The notes: a model not told the origin generated them from the letters alone. A stretch of 24,327 nt of DNA from Corynebacterium sp. (GCF_030826625.1 NZ_JAPJNQ010000015.1:1-24327); one strand, 5' to 3'; positions 7,753 to 16,123 are shown, numbered from the stretch's first letter. Made by a program: numbers and translations.

Positions 7753-8475
7753 ATGTCTTTGTCCCTGACGCCCAAGAAAGCCATTGTGGCTATTGCCGCG
7801 CTGGCCCCACTGTTTGTGGCTGGGTGCTCGTCGGCTGACGAGGAAACGGCTGCGAAAAACACTTCGACTGTCACCAGCACATCTGCAACCTCTTCGGCCT
7901 CCCCGACCGATGATCCAGAAAAGAAAGACGAGCACGACAAAGACGAAGATAAAGACAAAGACGGCAAGCCGGACGAGCATAAACCTCAGGATCAAGCCGC
8001 TGCCGGTAACCCGAATGGTGCTGGCGCGCAGGGCGGGCACAGTGGCCAGCCGGTCAACCCTTTCGGTAATGACGCCAACGCCCAGCGTTTGAATGTCGCA
8101 CCTGTCGAAGGCGGCCAGCCTGCCGACGACCAAACCGCTAACGAACTGCGCCAGCTGCTGGAAGGCCAGTATCAGCAGAACAATGCGGTTGATTTCTTCA
8201 CCTACATGCCAAAAAACACCTGTTCGGCAGTTCTCAACGAGATTGAGGGTGGCGCACAGGCGTTTAACGTAGACAATTTTGATCCGCAGACCCGGCAAAT
8301 GATGGATCAGCTGTTCCAGGTTGCGCCGAACGAGTCTGGCATCGAAGCGATCAATGATGTACAGCGCAACGGCGATCGCGCTTCGGCGACGGTGCGGGTA
8401 CGTACTCCACAAGGCATTGATGAAGCCGTTCAGCGCTTCCAGCACGAAGGTGGCCAGTGGAAGTTCTGTAAGTAA
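7753..8475 (+). CDS. Secreted lipoprotein with an acidic linker
   Basis: A 240-residue exported lipoprotein. The start is set by AAGGAG at 7742-7747, six nt before the ATG at 7753; the frame is open further upstream, but those codons have no signal features. The signal peptide ends in the lipobox FVAGC, with lipidation expected at C25. Residues 28-130 are low complexity: Ser/Thr-rich, then a Lys/Asp/Glu run (54-80), then Gly/Asn/Gln-rich, which looks like a spacer through the cell wall. Residues 130-240 are a compact domain with two cysteines (C157 and C239) that could form a disulfide; its fold resembles the small alpha/beta (NTF2/DUF4878-like) domains of actinobacterial lipoproteins, a weak call. 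The next gene begins 3 nt after the stop. Function unknown. Confidence 0.85.
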   Translation: MSLSLTPKKAIVAIAALAPLFVAGCSSADEETAAKNTSTVTSTSATSSASPTDDPEKKDEHDKDEDKDKDGKPDEHKPQDQAAAGNPNGAGAQGGHSGQPVNPFGNDANAQRLNVAPVEGGQPADDQTANELRQLLEGQYQQNNAVDFFTYMPKNTCSAVLNEIEGGAQAFNVDNFDPQTRQMMDQLFQVAPNESGIEAINDVQRNGDRASATVRVRTPQGIDEAVQRFQHEGGQWKFCK

Positions 8476-8478
8476 TTT

Positions 8479-9051
8479 ATGGAGCGCAGAATTCCACGGT
8501 GGCTCGGTGATCGTGCTGGCTTGATCGGGCTGGCACTGATTGTCTATTCGATTAGTGGCGCAATTTGGGGGTTGTTGCGACCGCAATTTTCGGCGGAAGT
8601 CGTGAATACCGAGCGGGTGATCCCGGACTATTCTGATTCCAGCCACTTCGTTGCTTTTGCGTCCTTTGTGATCGCCACCGTCGCGTTGTCCGTGGCGTTG
8701 GCGGTTTTCGCCTATCTCACGCAAGGCTCCCGGAAATTCGTGGACTTGCTGTGGCTAGGCGTGGTGGCGCTGGCCGCGGCGGTGTCGTTTTTGGCAGTGG
8801 GGGATGTTGTGGGCATGAGCGTTCATGGCATCGGCAGTGCGGAACAATTAGCTCCAGGCACCACGATTCGCACGGTTGCGCCTGCAAAACCGGGTATTTC
8901 CGGTTACTTGGTCGCTCCATTCGTGGCTATGCTGGTGTATTGGTCGTTGCAGGTGTTAACCCCTGCATCCGAGCAACCGGGTCAGGCTGAACAACCGGAG
9001 CAGACTGATCAGGCGGGAAAGCCAAACCCGCGACAGCCAGAACTAGCTTAA
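8479..9051 (+). CDS. Four-helix membrane protein, DUF2567-like
   Basis: A 190-residue integral membrane protein with hydrophobic segments near residues 14-32, 53-76, 88-110 and 142-160, a loop of about 20 residues after the first helix, and a Gln/Glu/Pro-rich hydrophilic C-terminus. The pattern (GAIWGLLRP after helix 1, LAPGT before the last helix, then a closing YLVAPFVAMLVYWSLQVL) resembles the actinobacterial DUF2567 family as I remember it. It starts 3 nt after the lipoprotein stop and ends 22 nt before hisD, so the three may be co-transcribed. No function is known to me. Confidence 0.8.
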   Translation: MERRIPRWLGDRAGLIGLALIVYSISGAIWGLLRPQFSAEVVNTERVIPDYSDSSHFVAFASFVIATVALSVALAVFAYLTQGSRKFVDLLWLGVVALAAAVSFLAVGDVVGMSVHGIGSAEQLAPGTTIRTVAPAKPGISGYLVAPFVAMLVYWSLQVLTPASEQPGQAEQPEQTDQAGKPNPRQPELA

Positions 9052-9073
9052 CCAGCATGAAGGAGCCAGCACG

Positions 9074-10426
9074 GTGTTAAGCACGATCGATCTACGAGGC
9101 CAAGTGCCCACCACCAGTCAATTACGTCGCAGTTTGCCGCGTGGCGGTACGGATATTGCCTCCGTTTTGCCGACGGTTGCCCCGATCATCGATGCGGTAA
9201 AAACCGGTGGTGCAGAGGCAGCTTTAGACTTCGGTGAACGTTTTGACCGGGTGCGCCCCGGCTCGGTTCGGGTTCCCGGCGAGATTATTGATCGTGCCGT
9301 GGGAGGCCTAGACCCGGAGGTGCGCGCGGCAATCACCGAAGCGATCGAGCGCACCCGCAAGGTGCACCGCGAACAAAAGCCTTCCAGCCACACCACTGAG
9401 CTTGCCGACGGCGCACGGGTCACCGAAGTGTTTCATCCTGTTGAGCGCGTCGGCCTGTATGTGCCGGGCGGGCAAGCGGTGTATCCGTCGTCAGTGATCA
9501 TGAATGCGGTGCCTGCCCAGGAAGCCGGCGCGCAGTCGTTGGTGGTAGCGAGCCCGCCGCAAGCAGATTGTGGCGGCTGGCCACACCCGACGATCCTTGC
9601 GGTGTGCCAGTTGCTCGGGGTTGATGAGGTTTGGGCCGTGGGTGGCGCCCAAGCCGTTGCCCTGCTGGCTTATGGTGATGAGGAGTTGGGTGAACCCGTC
9701 GACATGATCACTGGGCCAGGCAATATTTATGTTGCTGCTGCCAAGCGTTTGGTGCAGGGCGTGGTTGGTATTGATTCGGAAGCTGGGCCTACTGAAATCG
9801 CTATTATCGCTGATAACACCGCGAATCCAACCTGGGTCGCCTACGATCTCATTTCGCAGGCCGAACACGACGAAATGGCTGCCAGCGTTCTGATTACCAC
9901 CGATGAAGACTTTGCCGCGCAGGTAAACCAGGAAATTGAACAGCGCTATGGTGTGACTGCTAACCATGCCCGCGTTGAGCAAGCGCTTCGTGGCCAACAA
10001 TCAGGAATCGTGCTTGTCGACGATATCGAGCAAGCCATCCGGGTCGCCGACGCGTATGCTGCAGAGCACTTAGAAGTACACACAGAGAATGCGCGCGAAG
10101 TTGCCGAGAGGATCCGGCATGCGGGTGCGATTTTCGTCGGCGAGTATTCTCCGGTTCCGCTTGGAGACTATGTCGCGGGCTCAAATCACGTGCTACCGAC
10201 GGGTGGAACTGCGCGTTTTTCTGCTGGCTTGTCGACGCATACTTTCCTGCGCCCGGTGAATCTGATTGATTACAACCAGGAGGGTTTGCGTGCCGTCGCC
10301 GAGCACGTCATCGCGTTTTCTGCAGCCGAGCAACTACCGGCACACGGCGAGGCGATCAGAGCACGGTTTGCCAGCCAGGATGACGTGAACGGGCCCGCCG
10401 CTAATGCAGGTGGAGAGGAACGCTAA
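9074..10426 (+). CDS. hisD: Histidinol dehydrogenase
   Basis: Oxidises histidinol to histidine in two NAD-dependent steps, the last reactions of histidine synthesis. The 450-residue protein is of normal length for the family. Signature stretches: VGLYVPGGQAVYPSSV, GPGNIYVAAAKRLV, SQAEHDE and SNHVLPTGG. Zinc ligands by comparison with the E. coli enzyme: Q262, H265, D365 and H424; the catalytic pair is E331-H332. The GTG start at 9074 has GAAGGAG about 8 nt upstream. It is the first his gene of the cluster. There is only a 22-nt gap from the upstream membrane gene, so no room for a large leader or attenuator right before hisD. Confidence 0.97.
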   Translation: MLSTIDLRGQVPTTSQLRRSLPRGGTDIASVLPTVAPIIDAVKTGGAEAALDFGERFDRVRPGSVRVPGEIIDRAVGGLDPEVRAAITEAIERTRKVHREQKPSSHTTELADGARVTEVFHPVERVGLYVPGGQAVYPSSVIMNAVPAQEAGAQSLVVASPPQADCGGWPHPTILAVCQLLGVDEVWAVGGAQAVALLAYGDEELGEPVDMITGPGNIYVAAAKRLVQGVVGIDSEAGPTEIAIIADNTANPTWVAYDLISQAEHDEMAASVLITTDEDFAAQVNQEIEQRYGVTANHARVEQALRGQQSGIVLVDDIEQAIRVADAYAAEHLEVHTENAREVAERIRHAGAIFVGEYSPVPLGDYVAGSNHVLPTGGTARFSAGLSTHTFLRPVNLIDYNQEGLRAVAEHVIAFSAAEQLPAHGEAIRARFASQDDVNGPAANAGGEER

Positions 10427-10429
10427 CTC

Positions 10430-11515
10430 ATGGTCGATATTTCCCAGCTGCCATTGCGCGAAGAATTGCGTGGCCAGCGCGCCTATGGTGCACCACAGCT
10501 TGAGGTTCCAGTTGCGCTGAACACCAATGAAAACCCGTACCCGCCGTCGCCGGCGTTGGTTCAATCGCTTGTCGACGAGATCACGCAATGTGCTGCGCAA
10601 CTCAACCGCTACCCGGATCGCGATGCAGTTCGACTGCGTGCTGATCTTGCTGATTACATCACCCAACGCACGGGCGTAGCAGTCACTGCGGACAATGTCT
10701 GGGCAGCGAATGGTTCTAATGAGATCCTGCAGCAGTTATTGCAGGCATTCGGCGGCCCAGGCCGCAGCGTGCTGGGCTTTCAGCCGTCGTATTCCATGCA
10801 CCCAATTTTGGCGGCGGGCACGCACACGGAATTTATCAACGTGCCGCGGCGGGCGGATTTCACCGTGGATATTGACGCTGCGCTGGCAGCGATTGCGCAA
10901 CACCAGCCGTCGGTGGTGTTTATTACCACTCCGAATAACCCCACTGGTACGCCGACCAGCCTGGATGAGATCGAGCGATTGTGCCAAGCCACCGATGGCA
11001 TCGTGATCGTCGACGAAGCGTACGCAGAATTCTCTGAGAGTCCATCGGCTACCACCTTGGTGGCACGCTACCCTGACACGTTGGTGGTCTCGCGCACGAT
11101 GTCCAAGGCTTTTGATTTCGCTGGCGTGCGTCTGGGGTATTTCGTTGCCGACCCAGCTTTCGTCGAAGCCGTACAGTTGGTGCGCTTGCCATACCACTTG
11201 TCGAGCCTGACGCAGGCTGCTGCACGCGCGGCGCTGCGCCATGCCAAGGACACGCTGGCAGACGTCGACAAGCTCATTGCCGGACGCCATCTCGTGGCCG
11301 CAGGGTTGGAAGAGCTCGGCTATCGGGTGCTGCCGAGCGAATCGAATTTTGTGTTCTTTGGCGATTTCGCAGACCAGCACGAAGTGTGGCAGCAGTTTTT
11401 GGATCGTGGCGTATTAATTCGTGATGTGGGTGTCACGGGGTTTTTACGGGCGACGATTGGAACACCAGAAGAAAACGACGCGTTTTTGCAGGCTGCACGG
11501 GAGGTGCAACGATGA
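10430..11515 (+). CDS. hisC: Histidinol-phosphate aminotransferase
   Basis: PLP enzyme that converts imidazole-acetol phosphate and glutamate to histidinol phosphate. The 361-residue fold-type I aminotransferase has NENPYPPSP near the N-terminus, TPNNPTG (N170), VDEAY (D195, Y198), the PLP lysine K226 in SRTMSKAF, and R234 in GVRLGY. It begins 3 nt after the hisD stop, and its TGA overlaps the hisB ATG, so hisD-hisC-hisB should be read from one mRNA with coupled translation. Confidence 0.97.
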   Translation: MVDISQLPLREELRGQRAYGAPQLEVPVALNTNENPYPPSPALVQSLVDEITQCAAQLNRYPDRDAVRLRADLADYITQRTGVAVTADNVWAANGSNEILQQLLQAFGGPGRSVLGFQPSYSMHPILAAGTHTEFINVPRRADFTVDIDAALAAIAQHQPSVVFITTPNNPTGTPTSLDEIERLCQATDGIVIVDEAYAEFSESPSATTLVARYPDTLVVSRTMSKAFDFAGVRLGYFVADPAFVEAVQLVRLPYHLSSLTQAAARAALRHAKDTLADVDKLIAGRHLVAAGLEELGYRVLPSESNFVFFGDFADQHEVWQQFLDRGVLIRDVGVTGFLRATIGTPEENDAFLQAAREVQR

Positions 11516-12123
11516 CGATGACTCAGCGGGTTGGTTCGCATGCGCGAACGACGAGTGAATCGGATATTTCTGTCGAGATCAACCTGGATGGGCCTGCGCA
11601 CGCGGACATCACGACGGGGTTGCCGTTTTTCGATCACATGCTCACAGCTTTCGCCGTACACGGTGGGTTTGGCCTACGGGTCGCTGCGCGCGGTGACATT
11701 GAAGTTGATGCGCACCACACGGTGGAAGATACTGCCATCGTTCTCGGTGAGGCATTCGCGAAGGCACTGGGTGATAAAGCAGGAATTACCCGCTTCGGTC
11801 AGCAACAATTGCCGATGGATGAAGCATTGGTCGAAGCCGTGGTGGATATTTCCGGTCGCCCATATTGCGTGTTTACTGGCGAGCCTGAGCATCTCGTGCA
11901 CCAAATCATTGGTGGGCACTATGCCACGGTGATGAATGAGCATTTCTTTGATACTTTTGCGAAACACGCGGGGCTAACCCTGCATGTGCGCTGCCATTAT
12001 GGTCGCGACCCGCACCACATTACCGAGGCGGAGTTTAAAGCGGTTGCCCGCGCACTGCGCACCGCGGTGTTGATTGATCCGAAGCAGGCAGGACATATTC
12101 CATCCACTAAAGGTGCTCTGTAA
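11512..12123 (+). CDS. hisB: Imidazoleglycerol-phosphate dehydratase
   Basis: Manganese enzyme that dehydrates imidazole-glycerol phosphate to imidazole-acetol phosphate. It is the 203-residue monofunctional form, without the phosphatase domain of the E. coli bifunctional protein. Metal-site motifs are present: FFDHML, DAHHTVEDTAI (H68, H69, E72) and CHYGRDPHHITEAEFKA. The ATG overlaps the hisC stop (ATGA), and its TAA overlaps the next small gene (TAATG). Because no phosphatase is fused, histidinol phosphate must be cleaved by a separate enzyme. Confidence 0.97.
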   Translation: MTMTQRVGSHARTTSESDISVEINLDGPAHADITTGLPFFDHMLTAFAVHGGFGLRVAARGDIEVDAHHTVEDTAIVLGEAFAKALGDKAGITRFGQQQLPMDEALVEAVVDISGRPYCVFTGEPEHLVHQIIGGHYATVMNEHFFDTFAKHAGLTLHVRCHYGRDPHHITEAEFKAVARALRTAVLIDPKQAGHIPSTKGAL

Positions 12124-12290
12124 TGGCAAATGTAGCAGTGCTGATAGTTTTCCTGTTCGCTGGATTGCTCGTCGGCGGTGCAGTGAGTGCCTACCGCGCG
12201 GGTGCGAAAGCGTGGACGATCATCGCGGCGGTGGCAGCCGTGTTGGTGGCAGTGTTAGCCGTGTGGATGATGACCGCGCAGATGCCGTAG
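12123..12290 (+). CDS. Small two-helix membrane protein (55 aa) in the his cluster
   Basis: A 55-residue protein starting with the ATG that shares one base with the hisB stop (TAATG), which argues for coupled translation. Two hydrophobic helices at about residues 4-24 and 32-50 flank a short basic turn (SAYRAGAKAW). There is almost nothing outside the membrane. Corynebacterium glutamicum, as I recall, also has a small membrane ORF at this place after hisB, so the position appears conserved. No function can be read. Hydrophobicity, the overlap and the conserved location support a real gene. Confidence 0.75.
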   Translation: MANVAVLIVFLFAGLLVGGAVSAYRAGAKAWTIIAAVAAVLVAVLAVWMMTAQMP

Positions 12291-12328
12291 CCGCGGAGGC
12301 TAATTCACCCGCGAGAGATACCCGCTTG

Positions 12329-12352
12329 GTTCACCCTCATGGGATGGTGAAC
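12329..12352. repeat. 7-bp inverted repeat upstream of the MFS gene
   Basis: GTTCACC (12329-12335) and GGTGAAC (12346-12352) are perfect inverted copies with a 10-bp centre that contains a nested CCC/GGG. It lies in the 190-nt stretch between the small membrane gene and the MFS start (12291-12480), the only sizeable gap in the his cluster. It could be an operator or an mRNA hairpin. No T-run follows, so it is not an ordinary terminator. I see no convincing promoter in the rest of the gap. Confidence 0.5.
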
Positions 12353-12480
12353 TTTGCCTTCATGTAGTTTTAATGAACGCACGCTCGCGCGATCACGATA
12401 CGATCTGCGGTCGCGGGCACGGCAGTGCGGTAGAGGTAAACGAGATGTAGGTGAGTTCACAGCGAGGAGCGGTAGACCGG

Positions 12481-13896
12481 ATGAGTCAGCAACACGGCGG
12501 TGAGAAAAACAACCAATCGGAGGCCAACGCAGGCGCGGGGCAGGCGGCACAGGACCTGTCGGCACCCGAAAAGCAGCCATCCACGGCACAGTCGATGCCT
12601 ACATCGATCTGGAAGGTTCCAGGGTTCACCTCCACAATGGTGGCTATCGCCTGTGCCTATGGCGCTTTTTCCCTGCTGCTGCCTCTGCTGCCGCTGGCTG
12701 TCTTAGATGCCGGTGGCTCGGCGACGCTCGCCGGTGGTGCTACTGGTGCGTTCATGGCAGCGACGGTAGCGATTCAGATTTTCACCCCAAAACTGATTCG
12801 AAAATATGGCTATAACCCAGTGATGATGGTTTCGGCCTTCATGCTGGGCGTTCCAGCACTCGGCCACCTGCTGGGCATGGACGCCTGGATCGTGCTGCTA
12901 TTTTCGGCTCTGCGCGGTGTCGGCTTCGGTGCGCTCACTGTCGCCCAAGCCGCATTGATCGCCGAATTCGTGCCAATTCGTTTGCTCGGCAAAGCCACCG
13001 GAATCTTGGGTGTTTTTGTCGGTAGTGCGCAGATGGTATTTATGCCGCTGGGATTGATGATGGGCAACGCCTGGGGTTACCACACGGTCTACATCTTGGC
13101 TGCGGTTACCGCGCTGATTGCGGTGGCGATGATTATTCGCCTCCCGAAGCTTTTTCCCGCTAGCGTCGACGACGAAAACAGTGGGGTAGTGCATGTTTCC
13201 ATGTGGAAGCTGGTACTGGTTCCGGCGCTGGCTATGACGAGTATCTCCATGAGCTACGGCGTGGTTTCATCCTTCCTGCCCGCCTCGGTACGCGAAGCCG
13301 ACCCAGAAATGGGAGCGGTGCTCGCTGGTTTCATGCTCTCCCTGATCGGCGCCATGACGTTTATCTTCCGCTTGGTTTCCGGACTGGTGGCTGATCGCGT
13401 CGGCAAGCCAGGTGTGCTCATGATTCCGATGCAATTCCTCGGCTTGTTCAGCATGCTGCTCATGGCGGTGGCGACGATTAATGGTTGGTCAATCTGGTGG
13501 CTAGTGCTCGCTGCGCTGTTGTTTGGTGCAGCATTCGGTGGAATACAAAACGAGGCGCTGCTGTCGATGTTTGACAGGCTGCCGCGCAATAAATTTTCCG
13601 AGGCCTCCGCGGTGTGGAACATCTTTTATGATGCCGGCACCGGTCTTGGCTCGTTAGCGTTGGGTGCGCTGGTTGCTGGCTATGGCTACGGTGGCACCTA
13701 CTTGGCTGCCGCCGGAATTGTTTTGTTGATTATCTTCTTAACCAGCTTGGATGCTTATATCGGCAAGCACCGCACCACCGAGTACCACCACATTCGTCAC
13801 CGCCTGCGGCAGGTTCCGGGCGCACGTACTGCCGGGCGCGCGTGGCGCGTTGGCCGTCGAAGTGCTTCCCGCCTGCGTTTCGGCAAACGGTCATAG
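12481..13896 (+). CDS. MFS transporter inside the his cluster
   Basis: Major facilitator family carrier with about twelve helices and a basic C-terminal tail (RVGRRSASRLRFGKRS). The start chosen is the ATG at 12481, with GAGGAG at 12464-12469; a GTG at 12451 would add ten residues but has no ribosome binding site. The first 45 residues are hydrophilic (Gln/Asn/Glu-rich) and cytoplasmic. MFS loop marks include RLVSGLVADRVGKPG between helices 8 and 9 and YDAGTGLGSLALGALVAGYGY near helix 11. It sits between hisB and hisH, as in C. glutamicum, where the gene is also annotated as a permease. Histidine or an intermediate is a guess for its substrate; a drug exporter is just as possible. Confidence 0.88.
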   Translation: MSQQHGGEKNNQSEANAGAGQAAQDLSAPEKQPSTAQSMPTSIWKVPGFTSTMVAIACAYGAFSLLLPLLPLAVLDAGGSATLAGGATGAFMAATVAIQIFTPKLIRKYGYNPVMMVSAFMLGVPALGHLLGMDAWIVLLFSALRGVGFGALTVAQAALIAEFVPIRLLGKATGILGVFVGSAQMVFMPLGLMMGNAWGYHTVYILAAVTALIAVAMIIRLPKLFPASVDDENSGVVHVSMWKLVLVPALAMTSISMSYGVVSSFLPASVREADPEMGAVLAGFMLSLIGAMTFIFRLVSGLVADRVGKPGVLMIPMQFLGLFSMLLMAVATINGWSIWWLVLAALLFGAAFGGIQNEALLSMFDRLPRNKFSEASAVWNIFYDAGTGLGSLALGALVAGYGYGGTYLAAAGIVLLIIFLTSLDAYIGKHRTTEYHHIRHRLRQVPGARTAGRAWRVGRRSASRLRFGKRS

Positions 13897-13898
13897 CC

Positions 13899-13904
13899 TA
13901 GACT
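13899..13904 (+). promoter_or_regulatory. Candidate internal leaderless promoter before hisH
   Basis: TAGACT ends exactly 7 nt before the hisH ATG (13912), and no Shine-Dalgarno is present, so a leaderless mRNA could start there and give hisH-hisA-impA-hisF-hisI separate expression. No clear -35 box is seen. Confidence 0.4.
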
Positions 13905-13911
13905 GTCAGCT

Positions 13912-14544
13912 ATGAGCCCGACTGTTGCCCTGCTTGACTATGGCTCCGGAAATATCCGCAGCGCCTATCGCGCCCTTGAACACGTGGGTGCGAAAGTAGA
14001 AATCACTCATGATCCGCATGCCTGCTTGAATGCTGACGGCTTGCTTGTACCCGGTGTGGGAGCATTCGCTGCCTGCATGCGGGGGTTGCGCGCGGTGCAC
14101 GGTCCGCGGATCATCGGCCAGCGTTTGGCTGGTGAACGCCCGGTGCTGGGCATCTGCGTCGGCATGCAAGTCATGTTTGAGCACGGGCGTGAGCATGATG
14201 AAGCCGCCGAAGGCTGCGGCGAGTGGCCCGGAAGCGTGGAGCGATTGCAAGCGAAAATCTTGCCACACATGGGGTGGAACACCGTCGAGCAGCCTGATTC
14301 ACCGATGTTCGCAGAGCTTGCCGACGACGAGCGCTTTTATTTCGTGCACTCCTATGGCGTACGCAATTGGGAGCTCGACAGCACTGATTTCGCTGCGCCG
14401 CCAAAGATTGCGTGGTCGGAACACGAAGGTGATCGCTTCGTTGCTGCCGTGGACAACGGGGCGCTGTGGGCGACGCAGTTTCACCCAGAAAAATCTGGTG
14501 CTGCTGGTTCACAACTGCTGCGCAACTGGATTAACACGCTTTAG
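13912..14544 (+). CDS. hisH: Imidazole glycerol phosphate synthase, glutaminase subunit
   Basis: Class I glutamine amidotransferase that hydrolyses glutamine and passes ammonia to HisF in the cytoplasm. It has 210 residues, the usual length. The nucleophile is C82 in LGICVGMQ, and the His/Glu pair is H191 and E193 in QFHPEKSG. The N-terminus VALLDYGSGNIRS is typical. It begins 15 nt after the MFS stop without a ribosome binding site. hisA follows after 11 nt. Confidence 0.97.
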   Translation: MSPTVALLDYGSGNIRSAYRALEHVGAKVEITHDPHACLNADGLLVPGVGAFAACMRGLRAVHGPRIIGQRLAGERPVLGICVGMQVMFEHGREHDEAAEGCGEWPGSVERLQAKILPHMGWNTVEQPDSPMFAELADDERFYFVHSYGVRNWELDSTDFAAPPKIAWSEHEGDRFVAAVDNGALWATQFHPEKSGAAGSQLLRNWINTL

Positions 14545-14555
14545 AAAGGCTGCCG

Positions 14556-15317
14556 ATGAATTTTACGTTGCTCCCTGCCGTTGACGTCGTTGAAGGGCGC
14601 GCTGTGCGCCTGGATCAAGGCGCTGCCGGCACAGAAAAATCTTATGGTGACCCGTTTGAGGCTGCCCAGCGTTGGCAACAGGCGGGAGCAGAGTGGATTC
14701 ACTGCGTTGATCTCGATGCTGCTTTCGGGCGCGGTTCGAACCACGAATTGCTTGCCGAAATCGTCGGTAAGCTCGACGTCAATATTGAGTTGACTGGCGG
14801 GATTCGTGATGATGCTTCTCTGCAGCGTGCACTGGCAACCGGGGCGCGTCGGCTGAATATCGGTACCGCGGCTTTAGAAAAACCGGAATGGATTGAGCAA
14901 GTTCTTGCAAAGCATGCCGACGTCGTCGCCATTGATCTTGCCGTATTACGCGATGACGCGGGTGAATGGCGCACCCGCGGGCGCGGCTGGGAAAGCGATG
15001 GAGGTGATCTCTGGGAAGTGCTCGAGCGCCTGGATTCTGCTGGGTGCCAGCGCTTCGTGGTCACGGATGTTTCCAAGGACGGGACGTTGAGCGGTCCAAA
15101 CGTCGAGTTGTTGCGTGAGGTTAGTGCGGCGACGGATGCCAAAATTACTGCGTCGGGAGGCATCTCGAGTCTGGATGATATTGCCGCACTCGCGCAGTAT
15201 GCCGAGGAAGGTATTGACTCGGCGATCATTGGTAAAGCTTTGTACGAGAACCGTTTTGAACTGCAGGCAGCGCTAGAATTGGTCGAAACACTAGTAAGCA
15301 AGGCCACACGCGACTAG
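14556..15317 (+). CDS. hisA: HisA-type isomerase of the PriA lineage (ProFAR isomerase)
   Basis: Beta/alpha-barrel isomerase that converts ProFAR to PRFAR, the fourth step of histidine synthesis. The 253-residue sequence follows actinobacterial PriA closely (LLPAVDVVEGRAVRLDQG, GAEWIHCVDLDAAFGRGSNH, RGRGWESDGGDLW, VVTDVSKDGTLSGPN). Catalytic acids D10 and D175 are present, as are the PriA-type Arg near residue 18 and W145. In most actinobacteria PriA also performs the TrpF reaction. In Corynebacterium, which acquired a whole trp operon, the orthologue has been described as specialised to HisA (subHisA). Whether this copy keeps TrpF activity cannot be read from the sequence. Shine-Dalgarno AGAAAGG precedes the ATG. 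Confidence 0.95.
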   Translation: MNFTLLPAVDVVEGRAVRLDQGAAGTEKSYGDPFEAAQRWQQAGAEWIHCVDLDAAFGRGSNHELLAEIVGKLDVNIELTGGIRDDASLQRALATGARRLNIGTAALEKPEWIEQVLAKHADVVAIDLAVLRDDAGEWRTRGRGWESDGGDLWEVLERLDSAGCQRFVVTDVSKDGTLSGPNVELLREVSAATDAKITASGGISSLDDIAALAQYAEEGIDSAIIGKALYENRFELQAALELVETLVSKATRD

Positions 15318-15331
15318 GATCGAGTTTTACC

Positions 15332-16123
15332 ATGGACGCATCCGAGACCACTGCAACGAAGGCCGAACAACACCTGGCACAGCTCGAAGAGCTACTTGGT
15401 GAAGCCGAAAAAATGTTTCGTGCCGGTTTTGGTACTGCGTCCGCCCGCCGTAAATCTGGCGGTTCTCCGGTGACCACAGTGGATTTCGCCATCGAAGAGT
15501 ATTTGCGCGAAACCCTGCACGGCATCGGTGGTGCCACAGTCTGTGGTGAAGAACATGGCGGTGAAATCGGCGAAGAGCCAGCTTGGGTGATTGATCCGAT
15601 TGATGGCACCGCAAATTTCGCTGCCGGTAACCCCATGTGCGCTATCAACATCGCGCTGGTGAAGAATTTCCGTCCCGTCGTCGCCATGATCGCGCTGCCG
15701 ATGTTGCACAAGCGCATCAGCGCCGTCGCGGGTGGTGGAGTGCTGCGCAACGGCGAGCATTTTCTCCGCCACCGGCCGCATGGGCATATTGGGGCGTCGA
15801 ATGTCGGCTCGGCTGCTGTGGATCAAGTCTCTGCGCACCGGCGTGCACAGATGCTGGAAGATATCGTCTCGCAGGGCTTATCAACACGGATTACCGGTTC
15901 GGTAGGGCTGGATCTTGCCTTCGCTGCGGAAGGTGTTTTTGACGGCATCATGAATTTCTCTCCTTACCCGTGGGATAATGCTGCCGGTGCATTGCTCAAT
16001 ACTGAGGCGGGGCTGGTGGTCACGGATTTGGAAGGTCGGCCGTGGACAACTCGCTCGAATGGCATCATCGCTGGAAGCGCGGATATTCATCACCGCCTGC
16101 ACCGGCTGGTGCGGGAAAATTAG
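15332..16123 (+). CDS. impA: Inositol monophosphatase family protein in the his cluster
   Basis: Magnesium-dependent phosphomonoesterase of 263 residues. Metal-site motifs are complete: EEH (E73), DPIDGT (D88, D91) and WDNAAG (D215). The family includes inositol monophosphatase, CysQ, and the HisN-type histidinol-phosphate phosphatases of actinobacteria. The name impA follows the C. glutamicum gene at the same place between hisA and hisF. There the proven HisN, as I recall, is encoded elsewhere, so this protein may have a minor or different phosphatase role. It begins 14 nt after hisA. There is little sign of a ribosome binding site, but TAGGAT lies shortly upstream of the ATG. Confidence 0.9.
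   Translation: MDASETTATKAEQHLAQLEELLGEAEKMFRAGFGTASARRKSGGSPVTTVDFAIEEYLRETLHGIGGATVCGEEHGGEIGEEPAWVIDPIDGTANFAAGNPMCAINIALVKNFRPVVAMIALPMLHKRISAVAGGGVLRNGEHFLRHRPHGHIGASNVGSAAVDQVSAHRRAQMLEDIVSQGLSTRITGSVGLDLAFAAEGVFDGIMNFSPYPWDNAAGALLNTEAGLVVTDLEGRPWTTRSNGIIAGSADIHHRLHRLVREN

Noticed and set aside
7726..8724. 332-codon minus-strand frame opposite the lipoprotein gene
   Set aside because: The plus strand has a lipobox, a good ribosome binding site and a sensible domain; the minus frame spans two plus-strand genes and has no family features.
14699..15307. 202-codon minus-strand frame opposite hisA
   Set aside because: Antisense shadow of a fully conserved hisA; Ser/Arg/Pro-rich with no motif.
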